Positions 22,853-34,759 of a stretch of 64,000 bases of DNA are shown piece after piece. The first letter of the stretch is position 1. Every line of letters starts with the position of its first letter. The position numbers were made by a program, and so were the translations under genes. This stretch comes from Apium graveolens. Taxonomy: Eukaryota > Streptophyta > Magnoliopsida > Apiales > Apiaceae. The stretch covers positions 174,591,939-174,655,938 of the forward strand of contig NC_133647.1 of NCBI RefSeq assembly GCF_009905375.1, written 5' to 3'. Under the pieces are notes generated by a model. The model worked only from the letters and a program-made list of their open reading frames with translations, made no database searches and was not told the origin of the DNA.

Positions 22853-25314
22853 ATGCCTCCCAGAAGAAATACCCGCACCAACACCCAGAATGAAGAAACC
22901 AACAACAACAACAATAACAACCAAGATGATATAAACCAGAATGCAAACCCAGGACCCATAGACCCAGCAATAGCCCAGATTCTCCAAATCTTGGCCCAAC
23001 AAACAGTTCACCAGGCACAACAACAACAAAGACAGACCAATCCCCAGGTAACTTTCAAAACTTTTCAGGCAGTAAACCCACCAGAATTCAAGGGTTCCTT
23101 AGAGCCGATTGAAGAAAATGTTTGGTTAAAGGAGATAGAGAAGGCATTTGCCTTAGTGAAAGTAAAGAAGAACAGAAGGTTGAGTTTGCAACTTACTATT
23201 TGAAAAATGAGGCCACCTATTGGTGGGACATGGTGAAAACATTGGAAGGTACAAATGTTATTACTTGGGAAAGGTTAAGGAATTGTTTTTATAAAAGTAT
23301 TTTCCTCAGTTTGTCCAAGACCAGATGGAGCTGAAATTTTTAGAATTAAAGCAAGGAAATATGTCGGTGGCAGATTATGAGAGTAAGTTTGAGGAATTGT
23401 CAAGGTATGTGCCGTCGTATGTGGATACTGACAGGAAGAAGGCTAAGAGATTCCAGCAAGGTTTAAAGCCATGGATCAGAGGGAAGGTAGCCATTTTTGA
23501 ATTGGATACCTATGCAGGAGTTGTACAGAAGGCTATGATTGCAGAGACAGAGAGTGAGGTGTCCCAGAAGGAGAAGGATAGCAAGAAAAGGAAAAATGAA
23601 GGGAATGAAGGTCAGTCACAACCAGGGAAGTTTCTAAATTTTAAGAAGGGCAAGTTTCATCCAGGGAGAAATTTTAATTTTAAAAGACAAAATGCAGGCG
23701 ACGGAAGCCAGGGCAACCGTCCAGTTAATGCGAATCAGCCGAATCAGTTGAGATTAACTTTTCCAGGTTGTCAGATATGTGGAAAGAAACATGGAGGAGT
23801 TTGTAATAAGTTGAATGTGGTGTGCTTTAAGTGCAACCAGAAAGGGAACTATTCAAGGGAGTGCCGAAATCAGCCAGCAAAAGAACCAGCAAGTAAGGAT
23901 CAGTCTATCCGGAATCCAGCAGTGAAGGTTCCGGCCATTGGATGTGGAAAGCCAGGACATATAGCCAGGGATTGTAAGACATCAGCCCCAGTCAGTAATG
24001 CATTGAGGATTATGGGATCTACCCCAACAGTGAATGAGACTCCAAGGACTAGAGTTTTTGATATGTCTGTGAAGGACGCTATTCAGGATACTGATGTCAT
24101 GGAAGGTATGCTTAATGTGAATTCTTTATGTGCCAAAGTGTTAATAGATTCGGGAGCAACTCGATCATTTGTCTCACAAGATTTTGTTAGTAAGTTAAAT
24201 TATCCAGTTGAGTATTTAAATGAAATAATGACTGTGGAATTAGCAAATCAAGAACGTGTATCTGTTAATCAAGTTTGTGGGAATTGTGAGATTGAGATTT
24301 CTGGTAGTAAGTTTTGTGTAGAATTAATACCATGTAATCCAGGAGAATTTCACATTATCTTAGGAATGGATTGGTTATCTAAGCATGATGCCCGGATAGA
24401 TTGTCGTAATAAGAAGGTAATGGTGAAGACGCCAGACGAAATAATAGTAACGTTCAAGGGCCAGAAACAAGTAAAGAAGTTTTTAACGATGATTCAAGCC
24501 AAGAAGTTACTACGGCAAGGATGCGAGCATTTTGTGGCATATGTGATTGACAAAAGTCAGGAGCCAGCAAAACTTGAAGATATTCCAGTAGTGAATGAAT
24601 TTCCAGACGTGTTTCCCGACGAGTTACCAGGACTTCCTCCAGATAGAGAAATTGAGTTTGCAATCGACTTAGCACCTGGAACAGAACCGGTATCCAAGGC
24701 CCCGTACAGAATGGCGCCCATTGAGATGAAAGAGCTAGCGAAGCAATTACAAGAGTTGTTAGAGAAAGGAGTAATCAGACCCAGTGTATCCCCGTGGGGT
24801 GCACCGGTACTATTTGTCAAGAAGAAAGATGGAAGTATGAGACTGTGCATCGACTATAGGGATCTCAATAAGCTTACAATCAAGAACAAGTTCCGTTACC
24901 CAGAATTGATGATTTGTTTGATCAATTGAAGGGAGCCAAGTACTTCTCCAAGATTGATTTAAGATCGGGATATCATCAAATGAAGATCAAGCCAGAAGAT
25001 ATACCAAAGACAGCTTTCAGAACAAGGTATGGACATTACAAATTTTTAGTGATGTCTTTTGGATTGACCAATTCCCCGGCAGCGTTTATGCACCTGATGA
25101 ACAGAATTTTCAAGGAATACTTGGACAAGTTCGTTATTGTGTTTATAGACGATATTTTGATTTATTCAAAGACGGAAGGGGATCATGCGGAACATTTGAG
25201 AACAACTTTGAAGATTTTAAGGAAAAAGAAGTTATATGCTAAATTCTCGAAGTGTGAGTTTTGGCTACAGGAAGTTCAGTTCTTAGGACACCCACCGAGG
25301 TAAGAAGTTTCCTG
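22853..25314 (+). pseudogene. Gypsy gag-protease-RT of G1, frameshifted and truncated
   Basis: Starts MPPRRNTRTNTQ at 22853, after an Asn/Gln-rich N-terminus the retrotransposon gag domain follows (NPPEFKG, then [37 protein letters not shown]). Zinc knuckles are damaged: [14 protein letters not shown] has Asn for His, and the next one ([12 protein letters not shown]) lacks its first Cys. Protease: [13 protein letters not shown] near 24145. [42 protein letters not shown], with active-site [11 protein letters not shown] near 25140. Frameshifts lie near 23165, 23300-23330 and 24905. At about 25292 about 90 bp after FLGH is missing, then TEVRSFL leads straight into LTR at 25315. Confidence 0.92.
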
Positions 25315-27406
25315 GTGATATGTAGTTTTCATTCTGGAGCTTGTGGTGGTGTGACTGTACCTGGATCGCCTTCTCCGGCGAGACAGGGTATTTTCCGGCG
25401 AAGTTCGACGGTGAACTTTTCAAAATTACATTTCAGTCCCTGAGGTTTTGAAAAGGAAACAGTTAGGTCCCTGAGGTTTCCAGAACTTGCAAATTTTTGA
25501 TTCCTTTTTTAAAAATATTCAAAAATCATATTCCCTATTTATTTTTATTATAAAAATTCCATTTTAATTTCTGAAAATTCCAAAAATTATTATTTTAATT
25601 CCAAAAATTATTTTTAATTCAAAAATAAATCTGAATTTATTAGTTAATTAATTTCAGTTAATTTTTAATTGGTTAATTAGTTAATTAATTTGAAAATTAA
25701 TTGATTAATTGATTTAATTAATTATTAATTGATTTTAATTAATTATTTAATTAGATTTAATTATTTAAAAATGATTTAAAAATTCCGAAAAATAGTTTCG
25801 AGCTTTAAAATATTATTTTAAATTATTTTCAAGGCTCGATAATTATTATAAATTGTTTTGAAGCCAGAATTGGCCAGCCGAACCCTGTTTATTACTCCAA
25901 AATTGATCCAACGATCCATTTTAATTCCGAAAAATGTTTTAAAAATCATTTTAAACATCCGAAAACCTGTTTATGACCCGAGACTTCATTATAAACGTTA
26001 TATCATTGATTATGCGACGTGTTATGTGCTATATGTGACTTGTTGGTTAACTGTCGGTCTATATATTCGATGTTTACTTGTTTATTGCGTAACTTTCAAT
26101 CCGTTAATCGGATTTGGGTGAAACGAAGGGAAGATAGAAGTATGTGTCGAATAGAATCGTATAAGTTAAATATTGATAGATGCTTATGATATGTGAGCAG
26201 AAGAGGCACGGCGTAGGAATGGGAAACATGTAGTTAAGGAGTAAGACAGTCGTGACTGAAAGCGAGTGCAGTATAATAAGCTAGTACCAGGCAAGTGTTC
26301 TGAACTTTCTCGAGATGTTGTATTGATTGATAGTCCTGTTTTATATTGCAAGTGCTTTGAAGCATTGAACCCTAAACCCTGATTCCAGTTATTGATCTTG
26401 AGCCGTAAACCTGATTCTTTCTAGACCATTGATTGTTGTATACCCAAATACGAACCTCAAATATACGATACTACTCCACAAATACATACAAACTAAATAT
26501 CAAACACTGAACCAGATTGCTTACACACTCAAACCAATGTATCTTATGCTTTGAAAGGCCAAATCCTTGAAACCTTGAAACATTTTTTCCTTTGCTATCC
26601 AATTCTTTCACTACTTAGCATCTATGCTTTGAAAATGGCATATTGATCCTTAGGCAGATTGAAACCATTTTCATTATTGAACGTCCAATGTTGTTAATGA
26701 TTATGTTTATTACTTATTATTGTTTATTCTATTATTATGTTAGAATTGGATTGTTTTTATAAAATTGTGGACCAGATTCGTGGTCAGATCATATAATGGT
26801 CAAGTTAGGCCAATGTGTGCCTTGGATCCAGTAGTTAGAGCAGTGTTGTGTGCTTTGCTCGGGGTTAGTGCGTGACTGATCAACAGCCTAACCTTGGTTT
26901 TTAAAATGAAAATATAATATCCAATTCTAAATCATAATCTATTGTTCACTTGATACTATAACCATTTTCACCTGATGATCATTATTCTCAGTTTTGTCAT
27001 TGTGACTTGCTGAGCTAGTTAGCTCATTTGTGCGATGTTGTTTATGTTCTTTTCCAGTTAAAAAGGAACCGATTGGTACCGAGGATCCCCAGTCCAGCAC
27101 GAGAGCTAGGGGTTCAGGTTGATCGAGTTGAGCTAGTAGGCTTCTTTTGGAATAATCTAAGTTTGTAAAAGTTTGTAATAATGTTTAATACTCAGTTCTG
27201 AGTTGGAATAGTTATGATTCGAATGTTTGTAATATAAGTAAGTATATTTGGCTTGTGTGCATACTTTAACCTGTTGTGGTCCGTGGTAGTTGGTAAGTAG
27301 GGTTACTGCATATTATTATTATCTTTATTATTGTTATAAGCAGGTTATAAATAGTGTGTGTGTGTGTGGACCCCAAACTTCGGACCCGGGTTTGGAGGGT
27401 GCCACA
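25315..27406 (+). repeat. 3' LTR of G1, 5' truncated (2.09 kb)
   Basis: Aligns with 19580-21669, with scattered substitutions and few small indels. It joins the RT remnant at a short overlap (TGGTGATATG), so the deletion ran from within pol into the LTR. The right end GGGTGCCACA is intact and A2 resumes at 27407. Confidence 0.92.
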
Positions 27407-28883
27407 TGATGTAGCTGTTCTAGTTCTGACACCTGCATCAGGATATCCAATAATTAAGTCAGGTGTATGTGTTTTAGTCCACTTCCTTGCAGTTGGAAGG
27501 TTATCTCTACAAATGGATGCTCCCCCCTGATCCATGCTGTCTCCATCAACATTTTCTGATGCTCCCCCTGAAATTATGCTCTCTAAGTTGGATCCTTCAG
27601 AATTTTAGTTTCCAGAAATATCAAAACATGAGTTTCCAGAATTATCAGAACTTGGCCCATCAGAACTTGATGAATCAGAACTTGAAGAGCCTGTTGTAGA
27701 TTCTGATGCTTCTTGAGATATGGTTGGATCTTCAATATGCTCCCCCTGCACAGGTGCATCTTTTTTTGGCGTAGTCACCACAGTTTCAATAACATCAGAG
27801 TTTATTCCATCAGAGTTTGCAGTATCAGGATTTAGACTGTCAGGATTTACAGAATCAGAATTTAAAACTTCATTTTCAAATCTCAGCTGATCATGATCAT
27901 TGAAATCTTCAAGTCCAGTAATCTTCTTTTCATCAAAAGAGACATTGATAGATTCCATGACAACCCTTGTTCTTAAATTGTAGACTCTGAAGGCTTTTAT
28001 GGAAAGTGGATATCCAATAAAAATTCCTTCATTAGCTTTTAGATCAAATTTGGATAGATGTTCAGGATGAGTCTTAAGAACAAAACACTTGCATCCAAAT
28101 ACATGAAAATACTTCAGATTTGGCTTCTTTTTCTTCACCATCTCATATGGTGTCTTTCCATGCTTGTTGATAAGTGTTGCATTCTAAGTAAAACAAGCAG
28201 TCTGCACAGTTTCAGCCCAAACATAGGTTGGTAACTTTGCTTCATCAAGCATAGTTCATGCAGCTTTAACAAGAGTTCTATTCTTTCTTTCAACAACTCC
28301 ATTTTGCTGTCGAGTACCAGGAGCAGAGAATTCCATTTTTATTCCATGGTCTTTGCAGAACTCTTCCATAGTCAAATTCTTGAACTCAGTGTCATTATCA
28401 CTTCTTATGATTTTCACAGAGTCTTTGACCAATTTATCCAGTTGTTTGACATGACCAATCAAGATAGATGCAGTTTCACTTTTTGTGTGCAAGAAATACA
28501 CCCATGTGAATCTGGTGAACTCATCCACTATGATCATAGCATATTTCTTCTTTGTAATAGACATGACATTCACCGGACCAAATAGATCAACATGTAGAAG
28601 GTGATAAGGCTCAAGAATTGATGATTCAGTCTTGCTCTTGAATGAAGATTTTCTTTGTTTTGCCTTCTGACATGAATCACAAAGGCCATCAGGAGCAAAT
28701 ACTGATTTTGGCAGTCCTCTCACAAGATCTTTCTTGACTAGTTCATTTATATTGTTGAAATTTAAATGAGAGAGTTTTTTGTACCAATTCCAGCTTTCTA
28801 TAATTGATGTTCTACTTAACAGACAGATTGCAGAACCATCAGAACTTGTTGAAAGCTTTGCTTCATAATTGTTACCATGCCTG
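27407..28883 (-). pseudogene. A2 integrase and RT linker fragment
   Basis: Element sense runs from 28883 down. It holds the GAG-pre-integrase segment (YEAKLSTSSDGSAICLLSR), the HHCC finger (KLSHLNFNN, CDSCQKAKQ), catalytic LHVDLFGPVNVMS and IRSDNDTEFKN (Asn-Asp for the usual Asn-Gly), [14 protein letters not shown], and the Ser/Asn/Asp-rich linker ([18 protein letters not shown]). A stop interrupts near 28185 and another near 27606. The left end (27407) is the G1 junction. The ORF reading in from the C LTR (28942) is a chimera and not a real N-terminus. Confidence 0.9.
28879..28883. repeat. Left target-site duplication of C (GCCTG)
   Basis: GCCTG directly before the LTR start TGTTGGA. A second copy is at 36873-36877. 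In A1 the uninterrupted site has a single GCCTG followed by TATCCTTTCAG. Confidence 0.95.
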
Positions 28884-30561
28884 TGTTGGATTTTTAACGC
28901 AGTGGGGTCATGGCAAAACACTTTTACACATACAAAATCCAAATAAAAGCATATAAATCGTGAATAAAAATTCGAGGGATCGAATCTAACCTTTAAAAAT
29001 AATTCGGAGACAACGATCAGAGATCCTTAGCAGTTGCTCCTCAAGTGTGAAGCACTCCACCGGTATCCACCAAGAAAACGATGTTAAGGAGGAGGAAGGA
29101 GGTGGAGAGAATTGGATTTTCCAAACTTTTTGGGTTTTCGGGTTCGATGTGGGTTAGAATAAAATAGGGTCTATAATAGTGTATTTATAGGCAAAATTTT
29201 CAGCTGAAATTTTCCCATAAATATTATTATTATTATTATCCCATTTATTATTCTCTTTAATAATTAAAACACCTTTTAATCATTAATCCTTTTTTTAAAC
29301 ACTTTTAGAAATAATTCTCTCTCTCGATTTAATTTCCAAAAATTAAATCTTTTAATTAATAATATTAAGAACTTTTCTTAATTAATTTATAATCAATTAA
29401 ATCTCATTTAATCAATTATTAAATTTGCCAATTAATTATTTATTTCATAAATAAATAATTATTAGCCATTATTAATTAATTCCTCCACTATTAAATTATT
29501 CTCTTTTTATGGTGTGACCCTGTAGGTTCAATATTAAGCCGGTAGTAGAAATAAATAATAATAAAGCTATTTTATCATTATTTATATAAATTCTCTAATT
29601 TATTAAATATGATTAATTAATTAATCACATTTATTCTACATCGTGCGTGATGCTTCTCAACATATCGCGACTATCCGGATAATATGAATTCACTGCTTAG
29701 AATACCAAGAACCTGTCAGTAAATAGTTACCGTACAATAAACTCCTTCTACCCTACAATGTCCCGATTAAATACAAGGTATGGATCTCGTGTCAAGCCTA
29801 TCTAATTCAATCACTTGCTTACCATTTACTATGCGTAGTTCTATGCAAATTAGAAACTCATTTCTAATTTCATTCACTCTGGACAGAGATTCCTGAACTA
29901 GCATAAGTGGATCAGCCTTGAACATTTGCTTCCTTCACTGGAAGGGGTAGATCCTTTATTGATCATACACTATCTTCGTGTACAAATTCCTATACCCAGA
30001 AGAGCCCTAATAATTGTCCCTGGAGACTAAGAACTAAACCAAAGCATAGTTCAGTGTACACAAGATGACTATGATGACCTCAAGTCTAAGGATACTTGTA
30101 CAACTATCACTATGTGAACAACTGCTGACACGTGAGTGAACTCCATCAGTTGTTCAGCTGTGCGAGTCATGTTCAGTGAACTTATTCTATAATAAGCACC
30201 TACATACTAGCTATAGTGTCACCACACAAATGTCTATAAGAATAGACATCCTTCATAATGAAGCAAGCATAGTATGTACCGATCTTTGCGGATTATTAAT
30301 TACCAGTTAGTAATCCTATGACCAGGAACTATTTAAGTTTAGAGTTATCATCTTTTTAGGTCTCACTATTATGATCTCATCATAATCCATAAAAAGCTTT
30401 ACTCTAAACTATGGTATATCTTATTTAAACACTTAAATAGATAAAGCCCGTAATAAAAACAAAACAAGTCTTTTATTAATATCAATGAAATCAAAACAGA
30501 TTACATAAAGAGTTATTCCTAAATCCTAATACATGATTGGACTTAGGACATATTCCTTTCA
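28884..30561 (-). repeat. 3' LTR of Copia C
   Basis: From TGTTGGATTTTTAACGCAG to CATATTCCTTTCA. Differs from the 5' LTR by scattered substitutions and a short ATT microsatellite difference near 29225. TATAAATA on the minus strand at 29182-29189. Confidence 0.96.
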
Positions 30562-30573
30562 ATCTCCCACTTG
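30562..30573 (-). other. Polypurine tract of C
   Basis: Plus ATCTCCCACTTG, that is CAAGTGGGAGAT in element sense, directly before the 3' LTR. Confidence 0.85.
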
Positions 30574-30589
30574 TACTAAAGCCAATCAC

Positions 30590-32475
30590 TCTGGTATCTA
30601 ATACCCATTTTGTCTTCATGACGATCAAAGTGACTTTCATAAAGTAGCTTTGTGAGTGGGTCTGCTATGTTGTTATGTATGTCAACTCTAATTCAATACA
30701 ATACAAGAAATGTTACCGCGCTCCCACTAACCCTTTTGTAGACGCATGGTTCATCTACGTTTTTGATAAAATCAAACTCTTTGATTGTCTCATCAAAACG
30801 AATGTTCCATCTACGAGAAGCTTGCTTTAAACCACATATGGTTCGCAGTAGCTTACACACTAGGTTTTCATTTCCCTTGGAAAGAAAACCATCTGGCTAT
30901 ATGTCAGATCACATAGTCGTAGTAAGCAGCAATCGCAAGCAAAATCCGAACTGATTTTAACAGGGCTACAGGTAAAAGGCTTCATCAAAGTCAATCCATT
31001 GCCTTTTTTTGAATTCTTTTGCCACAAGCCTGGCCTTATAGGTCTCCACCTGGCCATCTGCTATAATCTATCTTTTGTATACCGTATACATAGATTCCAT
31101 TCCGGATTTTATGGCACTATGTCATTTCTCTGAGTCAACACTACTCATAGCCTCATTATAGGTCACAGGGTCGTCATCATCAATGATCGACAACTCATTG
31201 TCATTCTCAATGACAAGGCCATAATACCTCTCAGGTTGGCGAGACACTCTCCCTGATCTATGAATGGGCTGTTCCACAAAAGGTTGTTCAGTCAGAACAG
31301 GTGTTTCCACTTGATCCGTAGTAGTTTGTGCTTCTTGAACTTCATCAAGTTCAATTTTGCTCCCACTGTTTCCTTCAAGGATAAACTCCTTTTCCAAGAA
31401 GGTAGCATGTCTGGAGACAAACACCTGACGATCGGTGTAAAAGTAATACCCTAAAGTCTCTTTAGGATATCCCACAAAACTACATTTTACGGATCGATAT
31501 TCCAGCTTATCTGGCTCAACTTACTTGACATAAGCTGGACATCCCCAAATCTTAACGTGTTTAAGACTCGGTTTCCTTTCTTTCCATATCTCATACGGAG
31601 TTTGAGGAACAGATTTGGAAGGCACCTTATTCAGTAAATATGCTGAGGTTTCCGATGCATAACCCCATAGGAATACTGGAAGATTTGCATAGCTCATCAT
31701 GGACCGAATTATGTCTAACAAAGTTCGATTTCTCCTTTCAGATACCAATCTGGAGGAGTCCACTGGGAGACTATACCATTTACTTTGAGATAATCTAGAA
31801 ACTATCCATTCAAGTATTCACCACCTCGATCTAATCGAAGAATTATAATACTATGTTTGGTTTGTTTCTCCACTTCATACTTATACTCTTTGAACTTTTC
31901 AAAGACTTCAGACTTGTGTTTCATCAAACACATATCCGAATATAGATCTATCATCTATGAAAGTAATGAAGTATGAAAATCCACCCATGGCTTGCTTAGA
32001 CATTGGTCCACATACATCTGTGTGTACCATTCCTAGCAAATTTGCAGTCATCTCTCCATGTCTACTAAATGGAGACTGCAGTGCCACTATAAAGTGAGAT
32101 TTTCATCATCCCTTTTCTTTTATTAGTTTGTTCAATCTGAAGTAAATTATGTCACATATATACAGACCATTATTTAAAGTACCACATCCATAAAGAATAT
32201 TATCTCTAAGAATAGAACATTCATTATTCTCAATAATAAATGAAAATCCATCCAAGTCTAACTTGGGAATAATATTCCTCACAATCGAGGGAACAAAATA
32301 ACAATTATTTCAAACAATAGTCTTGCCCGTAGGCATATGTAAATGAAATGATTCTACATCTTCAGCAGCAACTCTTGCTCCATTTCCATCAGTAGAATCA
32401 CCTCATCTTCCTCAAGAGTCCTACTTCTCCTTGGTCCCTGCAACAAATTGCAGATATGAGAACCACAGGCGGTAT
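30590..32475 (-). pseudogene. Copia C pol remnant: protease, integrase, partial RT, RNase H tail
   Basis: In element sense, protease motif LDTACGSHICN lies near 32480, and integrase pieces follow: TANLLGMVHTDVCGP (about 32040), YFITFIDDRS, and an open run at 31763-31521 (RNRTLLDIIRSMMSYANLP, KERKPSLKHVKIWGCPAY). A linker ORF at 31475-31122 (GYPKETLGYYFYT; HRSGRVSRQPERYYG) leads to the start of RT (YKARLVAKEFKKRQWIDF near 31040, LRTICGLKQASRRW near 30830). From there the sequence jumps to the last residues of RNase H (NIADPLTK, DKMGIRYQSDWL near 30600), so the RT active site is absent. Stops are frequent. Confidence 0.85.
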
Positions 32476-33354
32476 CTAATACCCAAGTAGAAATGACATA
32501 TTCACTTCTATCATGAACATACCTGAATCAGAAGCGGTAGTCTCACTACCCTTCTTCTTCAATTCTGCAAGGTAAACCTTGCAGTTCCTCTTCCAGTGCC
32601 CCACCTTGTTACAGTGAAAGCAAACAACTTTGCTCTCGGGGTCTTCAGCTTTTGGTGGAACCGGCGTTTTTTCACCTACTTTCTTCTTCTTGGAAGAGTT
32701 CCTCTTCCTTTTCTTAGGATTGGAACCTTCACCAATTAGAAGAACAGAACTCTTCTTAGGGGGAAAATTCGATTCCGCAGTCTTCAACATGTTGTGGAGT
32801 TCAGGCAGGCTGACATCCAACTTATTCATGTGAAAGTTCACAACAAACTGCGAGAACGAACTCGGAAGCGATTGCAAGACCAAGTCTTGGCTCAGCTCCC
32901 CATCCATGGCAAAACCAAGTTGTCCAAGACGTTCAATCAAATTGATCATCTTAAGTACATGGTCATTCACAGATGATCCCTCAGACATCCTACAAACGAA
33001 CAGCTCCTTCGATATCTCATATCGAGCTGTCCTCCCCGCCACATCATACAACTCTTGTAGATGCATGAGGATAGTGTGAGCATCCATATGCTCATGTTGC
33101 TTCTGTAGCTCAATGTTCATGGAAGCTAGCATGATGCATTGAGCAACATTTGCATCATCTATCCACCTACGATACACAACATGTTCATCATTATGTGCAT
33201 CACTAGCAGGTTCAGTAGGCTTAGGTGAGTCAATCACGTATTCCAGCTTCTCAATCCTGAGAACAATTCTCAAGTTTCGAAGCCAGTCAGCATAATTAGG
33301 ACCAGTCAATTTGTGAGCATCTAGTATGCTCCTGAGTGATAGTGCAGAAGACAT
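32476..33354 (-). CDS. Copia C Gag (about 292 aa), intact frame
   Basis: I prefer the ATG at 33354 (MSSALSLRSILDAHKLTG) over the one at 33387, since family gags start just before the conserved LTGPNYADWLRNLRIVL segment. The UBN2-type gag core spans about residues 15-200 (DAHTILMHLQELY, SLPSSFSQFVVNFHMNK), then a basic Lys-rich stretch (KKRKRNSSKKKKVG) and a zinc knuckle CFHCNKVGHWKRNC. This would form virus-like particles and bind the RNA. It ends at 32476 shortly before the protease motif, possibly by a nonsense mutation. It is the only intact gag in the window, in an element with no usable pol. Confidence 0.85.
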   Translation of the reverse strand: MSSALSLRSILDAHKLTGPNYADWLRNLRIVLRIEKLEYVIDSPKPTEPASDAHNDEHVVYRRWIDDANVAQCIMLASMNIELQKQHEHMDAHTILMHLQELYDVAGRTARYEISKELFVCRMSEGSSVNDHVLKMINLIERLGQLGFAMDGELSQDLVLQSLPSSFSQFVVNFHMNKLDVSLPELHNMLKTAESNFPPKKSSVLLIGEGSNPKKRKRNSSKKKKVGEKTPVPPKAEDPESKVVCFHCNKVGHWKRNCKVYLAELKKKGSETTASDSGMFMIEVNMSFLLGY

Positions 33355-33540
33355 AACGTACAAAGTAAATCGGTAAATGATAAACACATAACAATACTTA
33401 GCAAATATTCGATTTCATTTTAAAACAGTAAATGAATCGGGTCTTTATTCATAAGTGGCTCCCACTAGTTTATCTAATTTATTCAACCCCCTACGTGAAA
33501 AATTAAGCATTCATAATGCTAGTGGGAATAGGGATCCTAC

Positions 33541-33880
33541 ATTCCATTACACAACCCCGGCTGTAGCACGAACCGCCATGCAATGTTCAATAGGCAGACA
33601 ACTATTGTCAATTACATCTCATGTTATTCCCTAATCAAACTTTAGCCTCTTGAATAATTGAGTCTCGGCTGTAGCACGACAAACTCAATATTCTAAGTCA
33701 AGTCTAACCCAACATTCCGTACAGTTGAATCAGTCACCAAAGGCCCACGGCTGTAGCACGTACCGACCTTTAGATTCTTATTCAATGTACACATCTCTAT
33801 GTAATAGACAAGTATTTCTTATTTCAAAATCAAAGCCCTCGGCTGTAGCACGAACCGACAATGATTCAAAAATAAGAACT
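33541..33880 (-). repeat. Four copies of a GGCTGTAGCACG motif within hairpins, C leader
   Basis: GGCTGTAGCACGAACCG-like words occur at 33557-33575, 33665-33679, 33745-33767 and 33838-33859, about 80-110 bases apart. Flanks of copies 2, 3 and 4 are inverted repeats: GAATAATTGAGT (33652) with ACTCAATATTC (33683); CCAAAGG (33737) with CCTTTAG (33767); CTTATTTCAAAATCA (33818) with TGATTCAAAAATAAG (33862). The flanks differ in sequence from copy to copy while staying complementary. In element sense the core reads CGGTTCGTGCTACAGCCG, with CGG/CCG closing a loop. It lies just upstream of the gag start. Confidence 0.85.
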
Positions 33881-34620
33881 ACTTTCTACCATGTTGGAAG
33901 GCTATGACCGACACAAGCCCGTTGTATCATTGGCCAATTACTACTTGATATTATTTAATTTTAGAGGGATTATATTACGTTACAATCATAATCATATTAT
34001 AAAGAGATTCTTCCTTTTAAATTAAATATTTCAAATCAATAATCAATAATCAGACGATTCCCAGATCGGGTGGAGCATTGTCAAGAGGCGTCACTTAATA
34101 ACCCTTTCTTACAGATAGAAATCTGTTGTTGACAGAATCATCCTTTCTCTCATATCGAAAATTCATATTCAATTACGTGTTTCACAAACACAAGAATCTC
34201 ATGATTGTATTCATAATATTGTTCTTAAGGTTATGAAACAATTTCACTATACTAGGTTGTCCAACAAACGCCTTATGTTTATTTAAGTTCACCTAAATCT
34301 ATCATCGCATGATAAACTAAGCATATATCACATATATCAACATGAATAAACATCAAGGTAGGCATGTTATATCATCTAGCATATTATTCTAAGCATTATA
34401 CATCTCTATGTATCACATGAAGCATTTAAAAGCAATTAAAATAGTCAAAAACAGCTTTAAAACACTTCATGGAAATATAAACAGTTCAAAAATTTTATAT
34501 AAACTAAAATTGATCACTTCATTAGATCCGTCTCGGAAAAACAAATCCAACGGTATATTGCACGCCTAAAACGGAGTTACGAAACTCCCAGAAAATCAAT
34601 TTTAAAATCAACATAAGGAC

Positions 34621-34759
34621 TGTAACGCATTACAGGAACGCGTTACAAGCCCTGTAACGCATTCCGGTGATGCGTTACACCCCTTTTAAGCCATTAAAGG
34701 GTGTAACGCATTCCGTGAATGCGCCACAGGTGTGTAACGCATTCCCGGAATGCGTTACA
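34621..34759 (-). repeat. Four 27-bp dyads (TGTAACGC...GCGTTACA), C leader
   Basis: At 34621-34647, 34653-34679, 34702-34728 and 34733-34759. Each runs from TGTAACGCATT to GCGTTACA (the third ends GCGCCACA), all exactly 27 bp. They lie in the 5' leader, about 440-580 bases after the primer-binding site. The centres vary (ACAGGAAC, CCGGTGAT, CCGTGAAT, CCCGGAAT) while the arms are conserved. Confidence 0.9.

Larger units (their letters stand above)
18319..27406 (+). mobile_element. Ty3/gypsy retrotransposon G1 (Tekay/Del-like), truncated
   Basis: Plus orientation: 5' LTR (18319-21669, start missing), primer-binding site, leader ORF, gag-protease-RT, then a jump into the middle of the 3' LTR (25315-27406). 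RNase H, integrase, chromodomain and the first part of the 3' LTR are gone. The gag and RT motifs are those of chromovirus-type Gypsy; the Tekay/Del assignment rests on familiarity and the very long LTR. The right end (GGTGCCACA) is intact; a target duplication cannot be checked. Confidence 0.9.
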
